This document shows, one piece after another, positions 45,081 through 54,032 of a DNA stretch of 64,000 bases; the first letter of the stretch is position 1; every line of letters begins with the position of its first letter. The DNA is from Faecalimonas sp. (GTDB lineage Bacteria; Bacillota; Clostridia; Lachnospirales; Lachnospiraceae): positions 97,011-161,010 of the forward strand of contig JARICA010000018.1 in assembly GCA_029264305.1 (NCBI GenBank), written 5' to 3'. The translations under genes and the position numbers were made by a program. The notes under the pieces were generated by a model, which saw only the letters and a list, made by a program, of their open reading frames with translations, was not told the DNA's origin and ran no database searches.

Positions 45081-45875
45081 TTATCCAACTTGTATAAAAA
45101 TTGGTTTTCTTCCTTTAAATTCTGTATAATATTTAAAACCACATTCTTCTAAAAGCTCTTTTGCTCGATCAAATTGATAAGCAATATGTTTGGGTTCATG
45201 TGCATCTGAGCCAACAGTAATAATTTCGCCACCCAATTCTTTATATCTTTTTAAAATTTGTGGATGCGGATGGGCAAATGCTAATCCATACTTAAGTCCT
45301 GCCGTATTCAGTTCTATTCCTTTTCCTTGAGAAATTAAAGAATATAATATTTGATCTATTATTTCTTTATATTCTTGATAGAAATATATCTTTTCTTTCC
45401 CATACCGAACAACATAATCCATATGTCCAAGAACGTCAAAATCCATATCCTTTTCTACACATTCAAGAATCTGTTCAAATCCTCTTTGGTAAATTTCCCT
45501 ATCCGTTCTAAAGTTTTCTATTTTAAAATGTGGATCTTTTCCATCAATCAAATGAACAGAACCAATAACAAAATCAAATGTATATTTACTCACAAAATCA
45601 TTAATAAATGTTTTCAAATGAGGTTGTAAACCCATCTCAACACCTATTCGTACGTCGATCTGCGAGGAATATTTCTCGCGAAGTCTTTTCATCATTGAGA
45701 AATATTTCTCTGGGGGAAAAACAAATTGTGTCCCTTCTTCACTGTAATCTTGATCCATATGGTCAGTAATACATATCCGACTTAATCCTTTACATATTGC
45801 TTCTTCAATCATATCTTGAGGTATTGTACAAGCATCTGTAGAAAAATTGGTATGCATATGAAAATCTGATTGCAT
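45081..45875 (-). CDS. PHP-domain phosphatase (histidinol-phosphatase HisJ family)
   Basis: A 264-residue PHP hydrolase: DFHMHTNFSTDA (metal motif 1), CITDHMDQDY, IGVEMGLQP, VIGSVHLIDG, DVLGHMDYVVRYG, ELNTAGLKYGL and GSDAHEPKHIAY, in the order typical of HisJ/HisK-type histidinol-phosphate phosphatases. No other histidine genes are nearby and the family also includes phosphoesterases with other substrates, so the histidinol role is only a family-based guess. It overlaps nothing, starts two bp after mnmA and ends the isc operon. Confidence 0.82.
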   Translation of the reverse strand: MQSDFHMHTNFSTDACTIPQDMIEEAICKGLSRICITDHMDQDYSEEGTQFVFPPEKYFSMMKRLREKYSSQIDVRIGVEMGLQPHLKTFINDFVSKYTFDFVIGSVHLIDGKDPHFKIENFRTDREIYQRGFEQILECVEKDMDFDVLGHMDYVVRYGKEKIYFYQEYKEIIDQILYSLISQGKGIELNTAGLKYGLAFAHPHPQILKRYKELGGEIITVGSDAHEPKHIAYQFDRAKELLEECGFKYYTEFKGRKPIFIQVG

Positions 45876-45877
45876 TT

Positions 45878-46960
45878 TTAAACTCCTATGATTGTTCCGC
45901 CACCCACCACATAGTCCTCATCATAAAAAACAACTGCTTGTCCTGGTGTAATAGCGCGTTGTGCTTCATCAAATGTACATAGTAATTCATCTTTTGCGAT
46001 TTTCTTAATTACACACCACGCTCCTTTGTGATTGTAACGAATTTTCGCAAATACTCGCATATCGTCCTCTAAATCTGAAACGGACATAAAATTCAACTGG
46101 TTCGCGCGTAGAGTATATGACATAGAGTCTTCATTTGAACCAATAACAATTTCATTTGTTTCTGGACAGATTTCTAATACAAATGCCGGATATCCTAACG
46201 ATAAGCCAAGTCCCTTTCTCTGCCCAACCGTATAATGAATAAGTCCCTTATGCTTTCCGAGAATATTCCCATTCACATCAACAAAATTTCCCGTTTCTAT
46301 TTTTTCACCAGTTGTCTCTTCGATAAACGACGCATAATCACCATCTGGTACAAAGCAAATATCCTGACTATCTGGTTTATTCGCTACCTGCAATTGAATT
46401 TTTTCCGCAATCTGTCTCACTTCATCTTTTGTATATTCCCCTACTGGCATCAACGTGCGAGATAACTGATCCTGTGTTAAATTATATAAAGCATATGTTT
46501 GGTCTTTTGCCAATGTTGCAGAACGTTTTAATGTGTATCGTCCATTTTCTAATTGAGCAATTCTTGCATAATGTCCTGTAGCAATATAATCCGCTCCAAT
46601 ATCCATACTTCTTTTCAAAAGAGACTCCCATTTCACATAACGATTGCAGGCAATACACGGATTCGGCGTTCTTCCTCGTCTATATTCATCAACAAAGTAA
46701 TCAATAACTTCTTTTTTAAATTCTTTTTTAAAATTCATTACATAATAAGGGATTTCTAAATCATTTGCCACTCTACGTGCATCATCTACAGCACTAAGTC
46801 CACAACATCCACCATTTTCTTCTTGAATAGCCCTATCTTCATCTTGCCATATCTGCATTGTGACACCGATCACATCGTACCCCTGTTCTTTCAATAAATA
46901 AGCTGCAACCGATGAATCTACGCCTCCTGATAATCCAACAACTACCTTTTTCCTTTCCAT
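45878..46960 (-). CDS. mnmA: tRNA-specific 2-thiouridylase MnmA
   Basis: A 360-residue enzyme that places sulfur at position 2 of U34 in tRNA-Lys, -Glu and -Gln. The PP-loop is [15 protein letters not shown], the first catalytic cysteine is in [14 protein letters not shown], and the second in [13 protein letters not shown]; the GHYARI and [10 protein letters not shown] motifs are also present. The sulfur comes from the cysteine desulfurase encoded two genes upstream, and the iscR-iscS-iscU-mnmA order supports this. Starts 12 bp after iscU. Confidence 0.96.
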   Translation of the reverse strand: MERKKVVVGLSGGVDSSVAAYLLKEQGYDVIGVTMQIWQDEDRAIQEENGGCCGLSAVDDARRVANDLEIPYYVMNFKKEFKKEVIDYFVDEYRRGRTPNPCIACNRYVKWESLLKRSMDIGADYIATGHYARIAQLENGRYTLKRSATLAKDQTYALYNLTQDQLSRTLMPVGEYTKDEVRQIAEKIQLQVANKPDSQDICFVPDGDYASFIEETTGEKIETGNFVDVNGNILGKHKGLIHYTVGQRKGLGLSLGYPAFVLEICPETNEIVIGSNEDSMSYTLRANQLNFMSVSDLEDDMRVFAKIRYNHKGAWCVIKKIAKDELLCTFDEAQRAITPGQAVVFYDEDYVVGGGTIIGV

Positions 46961-46972
46961 TATAACTCCTTA

Positions 46973-47413
46973 TTAATATTCTTCTTCCTCTTCTTCATCT
47001 TCATGAATATCTGATTTTGGTTTTTCTAACCCTTCAATTTTAATTCCATGTTTTTCTGCATAATCCCAAAGCGCTGCATGAATAGCCTCTTCTGCCAACA
47101 ATGAACAATGTACTTTCACTGGTGGAAGTCCATCAAGTGCTTCCATAACCGCCTTATTTGTTATTTTTAAAGCTTCATAAATTGTTTTTCCTTTTACTAA
47201 CTCTGTAGCCATACTACTTGTTGCAACAGCAGCTCCGCATCCAAATGTTTTAAATTTTACATCTTTTATAACTTGATTTTCATCAATGTCCAGATACATT
47301 CTCATAATATCTCCACATTTTGCGTTACCTACTGTTCCTACTCCACTTGCATCTTCAATTTCTCCTACATTTCTTGGATTTTGAAAATGATCCATTACTT
47401 TTTCTGTATACAT
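46973..47413 (-). CDS. iscU: Iron-sulfur cluster scaffold IscU/NifU-like
   Basis: A 146-residue scaffold protein with the three cluster cysteines Cys33 (NAKCGD, with Asp35), Cys59 (FKTFGCGAA) and Cys103 (VHCSLLAEEAI). It lacks the C-terminal NFU domain of full NifU. Residues 136-146 are an unusual acidic tail, HEDEEEEEEY. It accepts sulfur from the desulfurase encoded 21 bp upstream. The call IscU versus NifU-N is one of naming; in clostridia this protein is usually labelled NifU-like. Confidence 0.93.
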   Translation of the reverse strand: MYTEKVMDHFQNPRNVGEIEDASGVGTVGNAKCGDIMRMYLDIDENQVIKDVKFKTFGCGAAVATSSMATELVKGKTIYEALKITNKAVMEALDGLPPVKVHCSLLAEEAIHAALWDYAEKHGIKIEGLEKPKSDIHEDEEEEEEY

Positions 47414-47434
47414 ATTAATTTCCTTCTTTCTCTC

Positions 47435-48619
47435 TTATTTATTATGTTTTTTTGCAAAATCTTCATATAGTGGTGACATACTTCTTAATTTATTTACAAT
47501 TTCTTTTAAGTTATCAACCACATAATCAATATCATCTTTTGTTGTTTCTTCACTTAAAGTCATACGAACTGATCCATGTGCTATTTCATGTGGTAAACCG
47601 ATTGCTAATAAAACATGAGATGGATCGAGAGATCCTGATGTACAAGCTGAACCACTTGATGCACAAATCCCTTTCATATCCAACATAATCAGCAAGGATT
47701 CTCCTTCAATAAAACGAAAACTAAAGTTTACATTATTAGGAAGTCTTTTTTTTGCATCCCCATTCAATTTTGCATACGGAATTTCAGATGAAATTCTCTC
47801 AATCATATAGTTTCTTAATTCGATTTCTTTATCTGTACGTTCTTTCATCGTTTTTGCAGCACGTTTTACAGCTGTTCCAAAACCTACAATTCCCGGAACA
47901 TTTTCTGTTCCTGCTCGACGTTTTCTTTCTTGTGCACCGCCATGGATAAACGAACGAATTTTTACTCCTTTTCTAATATAAAGGAATCCGATTCCCTTTG
48001 GTCCATTCAATTTATGTCCACTAGCGCTTAACATATCAATATGACATTCATCTACATTAATAGGAATTTGTCCAAACGCTTGCACAGCATCTGTATGGAA
48101 AAGAATACCATTTTCTTTCGCTATCTCTCCGATTTCTTTTATCGGCTGAATTGTTCCAATTTCATTATTAGCAAACATAACAGAAATCAAAACGGTTGTT
48201 GGACGAATTGCTTTTTTCAATTCATCTACCTTCACAATACCATTTTCATCTACATCTAAGTAAGTAACTTCAAATCCTTGCTTTTCCAAATATTCTGCTG
48301 TATGCAAAACTGCATGATGTTCAATTTTTGTTGTAATAATGTGATTTCCCTTGTCTTTATAAGCCTCCATTGTTGCTTTCAACGCCCAATTATCTGCTTC
48401 CGAACCACCTGCTGTAAAATAAATTTCATTTGCCTCTGCTCCAAGTAGATTTGCAATAATTTCGCGTTGCTTTGTAATCACATTTTTATTTTTGGCAGCA
48501 AAACTATATACACTTGATGGATTTCCATAATTTTCTGTAAAATATGGCACCATCGCCTCCACAACTTCAGGCGCCGTTTTTGTTGTTGCTGCATTATCTA
48601 AATAAATAAATCTTTCCAT
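47435..48619 (-). CDS. iscS: Cysteine desulfurase (IscS/NifS)
   Basis: A 394-residue PLP enzyme releasing sulfur from cysteine. YLDNAATTKTAPEVVEAM opens it, the PLP lysine is in SASGHKLNGPKG, and the persulfide cysteine is in the flexible loop ASSGSACTSGSLDPSHVL. The loop length places it in the IscS/NifS group I rather than SufS. Second gene of the isc operon; AGGAGG ribosome site. Confidence 0.95.
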   Translation of the reverse strand: MERFIYLDNAATTKTAPEVVEAMVPYFTENYGNPSSVYSFAAKNKNVITKQREIIANLLGAEANEIYFTAGGSEADNWALKATMEAYKDKGNHIITTKIEHHAVLHTAEYLEKQGFEVTYLDVDENGIVKVDELKKAIRPTTVLISVMFANNEIGTIQPIKEIGEIAKENGILFHTDAVQAFGQIPINVDECHIDMLSASGHKLNGPKGIGFLYIRKGVKIRSFIHGGAQERKRRAGTENVPGIVGFGTAVKRAAKTMKERTDKEIELRNYMIERISSEIPYAKLNGDAKKRLPNNVNFSFRFIEGESLLIMLDMKGICASSGSACTSGSLDPSHVLLAIGLPHEIAHGSVRMTLSEETTKDDIDYVVDNLKEIVNKLRSMSPLYEDFAKKHNK

Positions 48620-48634
48620 TTTCTAACCTCCTAT

Positions 48635-49093
48635 TTATTTGTTGCAATTTCTATTTTCATACTTATTTGTAGGATTCATCGCTTTACTTTCTTCTACAAG
48701 TTTGTCTAGTTTGATTTCATCAACGGTTTGATTTATGCTTTCATTAATCCTTTTCCAAACATATTTTGTTACACAACCACCAGCCGCCTCACAACTTTCC
48801 TCAGAAGAAAATCCTGAACATTCAACAGGTTCTAACTTTCCTTCTAAAGCTCTTAGGATATCTCCAACAGAAATATCCGTTTTTTCCTTTGCAAGAACAT
48901 AACCTCCACCAGCTCCTCGAATACTTTTCACAAGCCCAGCTTTTTTCAGAAGTGCCATCAGTTGTTCTAAGTATCTTTCTGATATTCCTTGTCGCATAGA
49001 AATGCTACTAATAGAAACAGGTTCGACTTCACTATATTGTGCTAGATCTATTAAAGCTCTCAAACCATACCTTCCTTTTGTTGATAATTTCAA
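48635..49093 (-). CDS. iscR: Rrf2 family regulator IscR
   Basis: A 152-residue winged-helix regulator starting MKLSTKGRYGLRALIDLA. The recognition region is RYLEQLMALLKKAGLVKSIRGAGGGY. Cys92, Cys101 and Cys107 (C-x8-C-x5-C) are the Fe-S ligands of the IscR/SufR-like class, so it can sense cluster supply. It is the first gene of iscR-iscS-iscU-mnmA, with a palindrome just after the -10 box of its promoter, which suggests autorepression as in E. coli IscR. CysR-type Rrf2 proteins are the alternative but usually lack all three cysteines. Confidence 0.93.
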   Translation of the reverse strand: MKLSTKGRYGLRALIDLAQYSEVEPVSISSISMRQGISERYLEQLMALLKKAGLVKSIRGAGGGYVLAKEKTDISVGDILRALEGKLEPVECSGFSSEESCEAAGGCVTKYVWKRINESINQTVDEIKLDKLVEESKAMNPTNKYENRNCNK

Positions 49094-49120
49094 GTTTTCA
49101 CCTTCTTTATCTCTCTTTTA

Positions 49121-49181
49121 AATTCCTAGCATTTTACTAGGAATTCTTTTTTAGGATAGCACTCCTTTTTTGTTCTGTCAA
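49121..49181 (-). promoter_or_regulatory. iscR promoter and downstream palindrome (probable operator)
   Basis: TTGACA (49176-49181) and TATCCT (49153-49158) are 17 bp apart on the minus strand. The palindrome AATTCCTAG-N7-CTAGGAATT (49121-49145) begins at the expected transcription start, where a bound repressor would block RNA polymerase; as RNA it would also form a hairpin. Confidence 0.72.
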
Positions 49182-49228
49182 GATTATTTCTTGAATATAT
49201 TTAAACCAAACTATATAGGAGTTATTCT

Positions 49229-50551
49229 ATGTCTAATACATCTAAAAAAAACACTATCATAAAAGGAACTTTTATTTTAACCATTACTGGATTTCTTAGT
49301 CGATTTATCGGATTTTTTTATCGGATTTTTTTAAGTCGTACTTTCAGCGAAGAAGGTGTAGGACTATACCAACTAATCTTTCCTATTTTTGCCCTCTGTT
49401 TTTCTCTCACTGCAGCAGGAATTGAGATTGCCATTTCACGTATTGTCGCACAAAAGCAATCTCTAAAAAAGCAATCAGAAGCTCTTCAAACTTTATATGT
49501 AGGATTAACTGTATCTTTATTTATTTCCTTTTTCACAATGCTTTTTCTTCAAAAACACGCTTTTTTCATCGCAAAAAACTTTTTGCACGATTCTAGATGT
49601 ACTATTTTACTAATTACTCTTTCCTACATTTTTCCATTTTCATCTATACATAGTTGCGTTTGCGGATATTATCTTGGTTTCAAAAGAACTCGTGTCCCAG
49701 CCATTTCTCAATTGATAGAGCAATGTTCTCGAGTTGCTTTTGTATATTTTATTTGTTTCGCAAGAACAAAACATAATATGACTCCTTCTATTTCTATTGC
49801 CGTTTTAGGATTAATATGTGGAGAAATATGTTCTTCCTTTTATTGTATTTTTTATTTTCATCATAATACAACCAATACGAAAGTTCGCCATTTTCATTCC
49901 CCATTCTACTTTTCTTTTTTTGAACTTTCTCGTCTCTCCATTCCTCTTACTGCAAATAGAATTCTTTTAAATCTTTTACAAAGTATTGAAGCTATATCCA
50001 TCCCTGCGCGTTTGATTACATATGGATTAACAAACACTGATGCACTAGCCACTTATGGGGTATTAACAGGAATGGCTCTCCCATGTATTCTTTTTCCTTC
50101 TGCCATTACAACGTCCATTTCTACTATGTTACTTCCAACGATTGCAGAAATACAAACTCAAAATGACAAAACACGTCTACGTATGCTTATCAAAAAAATC
50201 GGAGTTTACACGTTTACCCTCGGATTCTTTTGTACTTTTAGCTTTCTCTTACTTGGAAAACTACTAGGAAACACTCTTTTTCATAGTGTACTTGCTACAA
50301 AATTTATTTTAACGTTGGCTTGGATTTGTCCTTTCCTATATACGAACAACACTTTAATTAGTTCATTAAATGGATTAGGGAAAACAACCACAACATTTTT
50401 CATCAATGTAATCGGACTTCTTATCAGAATAGTAGGTATTTTAATATTAATTCCCATTTATAGTATTCTTGGGTACTTATGGGGCTTAATTATTAGTCAA
50501 TGTGCGATTACCATTCTATCCATCCTCTTTCTCAAAAGATATTTATCTTGA
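49229..50551 (+). CDS. spoVB: SpoVB-type polysaccharide flippase (MOP/MATE superfamily)
   Basis: A 440-residue integral membrane protein with about 12 hydrophobic helices. The N-terminus ITGFLSRFIGFFYRIFLSRT followed by GVGLYQLIFPIFALCFSLTAAGIEIAIS (split motif: LTAAGIEIAISR) is characteristic of SpoVB, a lipid II flippase-like protein for spore cortex synthesis; related YtgP/MurJ-type flippases are the alternative. It is shorter than Bacillus SpoVB (about 518 residues), lacking the last one or two helices. TAGGAGT ribosome site. It is convergent with spoIIM, both sporulation-linked. Confidence 0.83.
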   Translation: MSNTSKKNTIIKGTFILTITGFLSRFIGFFYRIFLSRTFSEEGVGLYQLIFPIFALCFSLTAAGIEIAISRIVAQKQSLKKQSEALQTLYVGLTVSLFISFFTMLFLQKHAFFIAKNFLHDSRCTILLITLSYIFPFSSIHSCVCGYYLGFKRTRVPAISQLIEQCSRVAFVYFICFARTKHNMTPSISIAVLGLICGEICSSFYCIFYFHHNTTNTKVRHFHSPFYFSFFELSRLSIPLTANRILLNLLQSIEAISIPARLITYGLTNTDALATYGVLTGMALPCILFPSAITTSISTMLLPTIAEIQTQNDKTRLRMLIKKIGVYTFTLGFFCTFSFLLLGKLLGNTLFHSVLATKFILTLAWICPFLYTNNTLISSLNGLGKTTTTFFINVIGLLIRIVGILILIPIYSILGYLWGLIISQCAITILSILFLKRYLS

Positions 50552-50555
50552 CAAC

Positions 50556-50592
50556 ATAAAGTTAGGCCGCATATACTGCGACCTAACTTTAT
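50556..50592. terminator. Terminator between spoVB and spoIIM
   Basis: Arms ATAAAGTTAGGCCGCA and TGCGACCTAACTTTAT form a 15-bp stem with one mismatch and a five-base loop, starting five bp after the spoVB stop and overlapping the spoIIM stop codon. T runs are short, so efficiency is uncertain. Confidence 0.7.
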
Positions 50593-51128
50593 ATTGTACG
50601 TACAAACATTTTCATCAATATTGGATTTACATATACTTCCATTATAACACCAAGAACGATCATGCTAAAAAGAAATACCGTTTTACTATAATTCCATTTT
50701 GACATTGGGTATATATATAAATACCAAATCACCAGTGCATATCCTAAAACATAAAAAAGAAATTGTGGCATAGTTCCTATAACAAAAAGCATAATTCCTT
50801 TCATTCCCAAACGAAAAATTGAAGTTACAATTAAAATTCCTCCAGAAAATCCTATCCAAAAAAGGAAAAGCGAAATCATTGTTTTTCGTATTTTTGTCTG
50901 TCCTAGTAAAAAAAGGAAAATTAATGGAGTTAGTCGTATTCGCAAAACGTAACAAATGTATTCCTTTGAAATAATTTCAATAGATGGATACTGGCTCAAA
51001 AAATACTCGCTGAAAATCCCTGATGTGTTAAAAATCTGATTTGAAATAAAATTGGCATATAAGATACCTCCAAAAAAACCCGCCACACAAAATATGACTA
51101 TCTGAGTCTTGCTCTGATGTATATTCAC
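50589..51128 (-). CDS. spoIIM: SpoIIM-like membrane protein (stage II sporulation)
   Basis: A 179-residue protein with about five membrane helices (about 10-30, 65-80, 85-110, 115-140, 150-170). It resembles SpoIIM/DUF95: an N-terminal cytosolic stub, GxxxG-rich helices and ILFVIGTMPQFLFYVLGYAL (split for length). SpoIIM is part of the SpoIIDMP machine that thins septal peptidoglycan during engulfment. The gene lies 51 bp after the NudF-type gene, and nudF-spoIIM is the order in Bacillus subtilis too, which supports the call. Confidence 0.8.
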   Translation of the reverse strand: MNIHQSKTQIVIFCVAGFFGGILYANFISNQIFNTSGIFSEYFLSQYPSIEIISKEYICYVLRIRLTPLIFLFLLGQTKIRKTMISLFLFWIGFSGGILIVTSIFRLGMKGIMLFVIGTMPQFLFYVLGYALVIWYLYIYPMSKWNYSKTVFLFSMIVLGVIMEVYVNPILMKMFVRTI

Positions 51129-51179
51129 TTAGATTCCTCCATTCTTTTAGATATTTCATTATATGCCTTGTCTCTCTTT

Positions 51180-51719
51180 TTATTCTTTTTTCTTCCAATT
51201 CTCATACGCCAATAGAGAGGAGATTGTTTTTGCATCCTGGATTTCTCCACTGAAAATTTTTTCTTTTATCTCTTCTATTGTATACGCTTCCACATCAATA
51301 AATTCATCTTCATCCAAATGTTGCTCTGCAGATTGTAATTCTTCTGCCACATATACTTCTATTTTTTCATTGGTAAATGCAACCCATGTACACAATGTAA
51401 GAAGATGGCTGATTTTTCCAGCAACATATCCTGTTTCTTCTTCTAACTCACGCAAAGCACATAATACTGGTTTTTCACTTTCGTCATCTAATTTTCCTGC
51501 CGGAATTTCCAACGTTTCTCGATCTAAAGCATTACGGTATTGACGTACTAATAAAATCTTCCCATCCTTCCTAATAGGAACAATAGCTGTCGCTCCGTTA
51601 TGATGTATGTAATCCCAATGGGTTCTATTGCCATTAGGAAGTTGAATTTCATCTGTATATACTTTTAATATTGCTCCTTCATATTTTAATGTTCTATTTA
51701 TTCGTTTCAATTTTTCCAT
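51180..51719 (-). CDS. nudF: ADP-ribose pyrophosphatase (NudF-type NUDIX hydrolase)
   Basis: A 179-residue NUDIX protein. The box runs from GKLDDESEKPVLCA to RELEEETGYV (G-x5-E-x7-REL-x2-EE-x-G). Preceding strands HHNGATAIVPIRKDGKILLVRQYR and the segment ETLEIPAGKL match ADP-ribose pyrophosphatases (YqkG). The ATG used is preceded by GGGAG; longer in-frame readings would extend into the RNase Y terminator and upstream of the promoter. Conserved partner of spoIIM. Confidence 0.88.
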   Translation of the reverse strand: MEKLKRINRTLKYEGAILKVYTDEIQLPNGNRTHWDYIHHNGATAIVPIRKDGKILLVRQYRNALDRETLEIPAGKLDDESEKPVLCALRELEEETGYVAGKISHLLTLCTWVAFTNEKIEVYVAEELQSAEQHLDEDEFIDVEAYTIEEIKEKIFSGEIQDAKTISSLLAYENWKKKE

Positions 51720-51741
51720 CATCTTATCTCCCGTCATCCAT

Positions 51742-51781
51742 ATTTTATATAAGTAAAAACCCTTGTCAAATGACAAGGGTT
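51742..51781 (-). terminator. RNase Y terminator overlapping the nudF promoter
   Basis: An 11-bp perfect stem (AACCCTTGTCA, reverse complement) followed by TTTTT ends the rny transcript on the minus strand. The second arm contains TTGACA (51764-51769), which with TAAAAT (51742-51747) at 16 bp spacing makes a good promoter for nudF, so one short segment serves as both terminator and promoter. Confidence 0.82.
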
Positions 51782-51790
51782 CTATTTTTC

Positions 51791-53344
51791 TTATTTTGCA
51801 TAATCTGTAACTCGTGATTCTCGAATTACATTAACTTTAATTTGTCCTGGATATTCTAATTCAAACTCAATTTGTTTAGAAATATCTCTAGCTAAAAGTA
51901 CCATATCTGCATCTGATACTTGTTCTGGAACTACCATAATACGAATCTCTCTACCTGCTTGAATAGCAAAAGATTTATCAACACCTTTAAATTGATTTGC
52001 GATGTCTTCTAATTGTTTTAATCTGTTTGTGTATGTTTCTAATGTTTCTCTTCTTGCACCTGGTCTTGCTGCAGAAATAGTATCTGCCGCCTGCACAATA
52101 CATGCGATCAATGTTTCAGGTTCTACATCTCCATGGTGTGATTCTACAGCATTGATTACAATTGCTGATTCTTTATATTTTCTACATAAATCAACACCAA
52201 TCTGAATATGCGATCCCTCTACATCATGGTCAATAGATTTACCTATATCGTGTAAAAGTCCTGCACGTTTCGCCATTCTTACATCTAATCCAATTTCTCC
52301 TGCAAGAAGTCCTGATAATTGAGCAACTTCAATAGAGTGTTTCAATGCATTTTGACCATAACTTGTTCTGAATTTCATTCTTCCTAAAAGTCGAATCAAT
52401 TCTGGATGAATACCATGTACACCTACCTCTAGTGCAGCATTCTCTCCTTCTTCACGAATCATTGTTTCTACATCTTTTTGTGCTTTTTCAACCATTTCTT
52501 CAATTCTTGCTGGATGAATTCGTCCGTCAAGAATTAATTTTTCCAAAGCAATTCTCGCTACTTCTCTTCGAATTGGATCGAATCCTGATAAGACAACTGC
52601 TTCTGGAGTATCATCTATAATTAACTCAACTCCTGTTAATGTTTCTAAAGTACGAATATTTCGACCTTCTCTACCAATAATTCTTCCCTTCATCTCATCA
52701 CTTGGAAGTTGCACAACAGAAATTGTCGTTTCTGCAACATGGTCTGCTGCACATTTTTGAATAGCAGTAACAACATAATCTCTCGCTTTTTTCCCTGCTT
52801 CTTCTTTTGCCTGCGTTTCTAATTCTTTAATCATCTTCGCAGTATCATGTTTTACATCTTCTTCTACAGTTTTTAACAGATATTCTTTTGCTTGTTCAGA
52901 GGTAAGTCCTGAGATTCTTTCTAGTTCCTGTACACGTTGTTTGCTAAGTTCTTCTGCCTTCATTTCTCGTTGCTTAATTTCTTCTTCTCTCGCAACAAAA
53001 TTTGCCTCACGCTGTTCAATCACATCCACTTTCTTATCGAGTGCTTCTTCTTTAGAAAGCACACGCTTTTCATAGCGTTGTAATTCTGCTCTGCGTTCCT
53101 TTGTCTCTTTTTCAAGTTCATTTTTCGTCCTAATAGACTCTTCTTTTACTTCTAAGAGAGCTTCTTTCTTAGTTGTTTCAGCTGTTTTCAATGCGTCATC
53201 TATTATCTCTCTTGCTCTGCTTTCTGCATTACCAATCTTAGAATCTGCATTCTTTTTCAGATTAGACACAGTAACAAAGCGAGTAACGATTGCCGTTATA
53301 ACAAGCGTAATAACTACAGCAACAATTATACTAACAATTGGCAC
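51791..53344 (-). CDS. rny: Ribonuclease Y
   Basis: A 517-residue membrane-anchored endoribonuclease that starts mRNA decay. Residues 1-25 are one membrane helix, about 30-200 are a coiled coil rich in Glu, Lys and Arg, about 205-275 the KH domain ([17 protein letters not shown]), and about 330-430 the HD domain with [12 protein letters not shown]. The start is a GTG (PIVSIIVAV) with GGAGG seven bases upstream. Its own promoter overlaps the end of recX; the recA-recX-rny order is common in clostridia. Confidence 0.96.
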   Translation of the reverse strand: MPIVSIIVAVVITLVITAIVTRFVTVSNLKKNADSKIGNAESRAREIIDDALKTAETTKKEALLEVKEESIRTKNELEKETKERRAELQRYEKRVLSKEEALDKKVDVIEQREANFVAREEEIKQREMKAEELSKQRVQELERISGLTSEQAKEYLLKTVEEDVKHDTAKMIKELETQAKEEAGKKARDYVVTAIQKCAADHVAETTISVVQLPSDEMKGRIIGREGRNIRTLETLTGVELIIDDTPEAVVLSGFDPIRREVARIALEKLILDGRIHPARIEEMVEKAQKDVETMIREEGENAALEVGVHGIHPELIRLLGRMKFRTSYGQNALKHSIEVAQLSGLLAGEIGLDVRMAKRAGLLHDIGKSIDHDVEGSHIQIGVDLCRKYKESAIVINAVESHHGDVEPETLIACIVQAADTISAARPGARRETLETYTNRLKQLEDIANQFKGVDKSFAIQAGREIRIMVVPEQVSDADMVLLARDISKQIEFELEYPGQIKVNVIRESRVTDYAK

Positions 53345-53391
53345 AGGAGCACCTCCTTATTTAATTTTCATTGTACAAATACAACACTTAA

Positions 53392-53420
53392 ATTTTATAC
53401 TGTTTCGCCAAATCTGTCAA
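53392..53420 (-). promoter_or_regulatory. rny promoter
   Basis: TTGACA (53415-53420) and TAAAAT (53392-53397) are spaced by 17 bp on the minus strand; the -35 overlaps the recX stop codon. Confidence 0.72.
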
Positions 53421-54031
53421 GCATTCCAGTCAGAATTTTGTATTACCTGACGGATACATTCATAAGAAAAACCCTTTCTTGACAAGTATCCATATATTTT
53501 TATTTTTTCACTATCCGTTGCACTTTCGATATCTAAATGTCTCTTTTCAATTAGTTTCCTAATTGCCTCTAGCTCTTCATCCTCATCATAACATTCTTCC
53601 ATCGCATAGTTAATTATTTCTTTATCAATTCCTTTTTGACGTAATTGCGCATAAATTTCTTTTTTACTTTTACTCTTTTGCTTACTTAAAATATAACGCT
53701 TTGCGTAACCAGTATCTTCTATATAACCAAACCCCTTAACATAAGCAATTGCCTGGTCAATCATCTCATCGGTATAATATCCTTGTTTTAATTTTGTTCT
53801 CAACTGCTCCTCTGTTCTATCCATTTGATTCAACAAATGAAGGGCTCTCAATTTCACACGCTTTAAGATTATTTCTTGTTTTATTTTTACAAATAGTTCT
53901 TCTGAAACTTCTTCCCCTTGAGCTATGTGAAAACGCGAAAGTTCGCCTTTGTATAATACAAAAACGAACTTTCCATCAAGATACACTTTCCATTTTATCT
54001 TCGTAAGAGGCTCCACTCTAGTAACAATCAT
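53417..54031 (-). CDS. recX: Regulatory protein RecX
   Basis: A 204-residue, charged, helical protein with the triple-helix repeats of RecX (ALHLLNQMDRTEEQLRTKL, AIAYVKGFGYIEDTGYAKRYI, LRQKGIDKEIINYAM, GYLSRKGFSYECIRQVI). RecX binds RecA filaments and modulates strand exchange. It starts one base after the recA stop codon, so it is translationally coupled and part of the LexA-controlled transcript. Confidence 0.9.
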   Translation of the reverse strand: MIVTRVEPLTKIKWKVYLDGKFVFVLYKGELSRFHIAQGEEVSEELFVKIKQEIILKRVKLRALHLLNQMDRTEEQLRTKLKQGYYTDEMIDQAIAYVKGFGYIEDTGYAKRYILSKQKSKSKKEIYAQLRQKGIDKEIINYAMEECYDEDEELEAIRKLIEKRHLDIESATDSEKIKIYGYLSRKGFSYECIRQVIQNSDWNA

Positions 54032-54032
54032 C

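Noticed and set aside
49229..51128. spoVB and spoIIM as evidence of a complete sporulation programme
   Set aside because: Related membrane proteins persist in non-sporulating clostridia; two genes only show lineage, not ability to sporulate.
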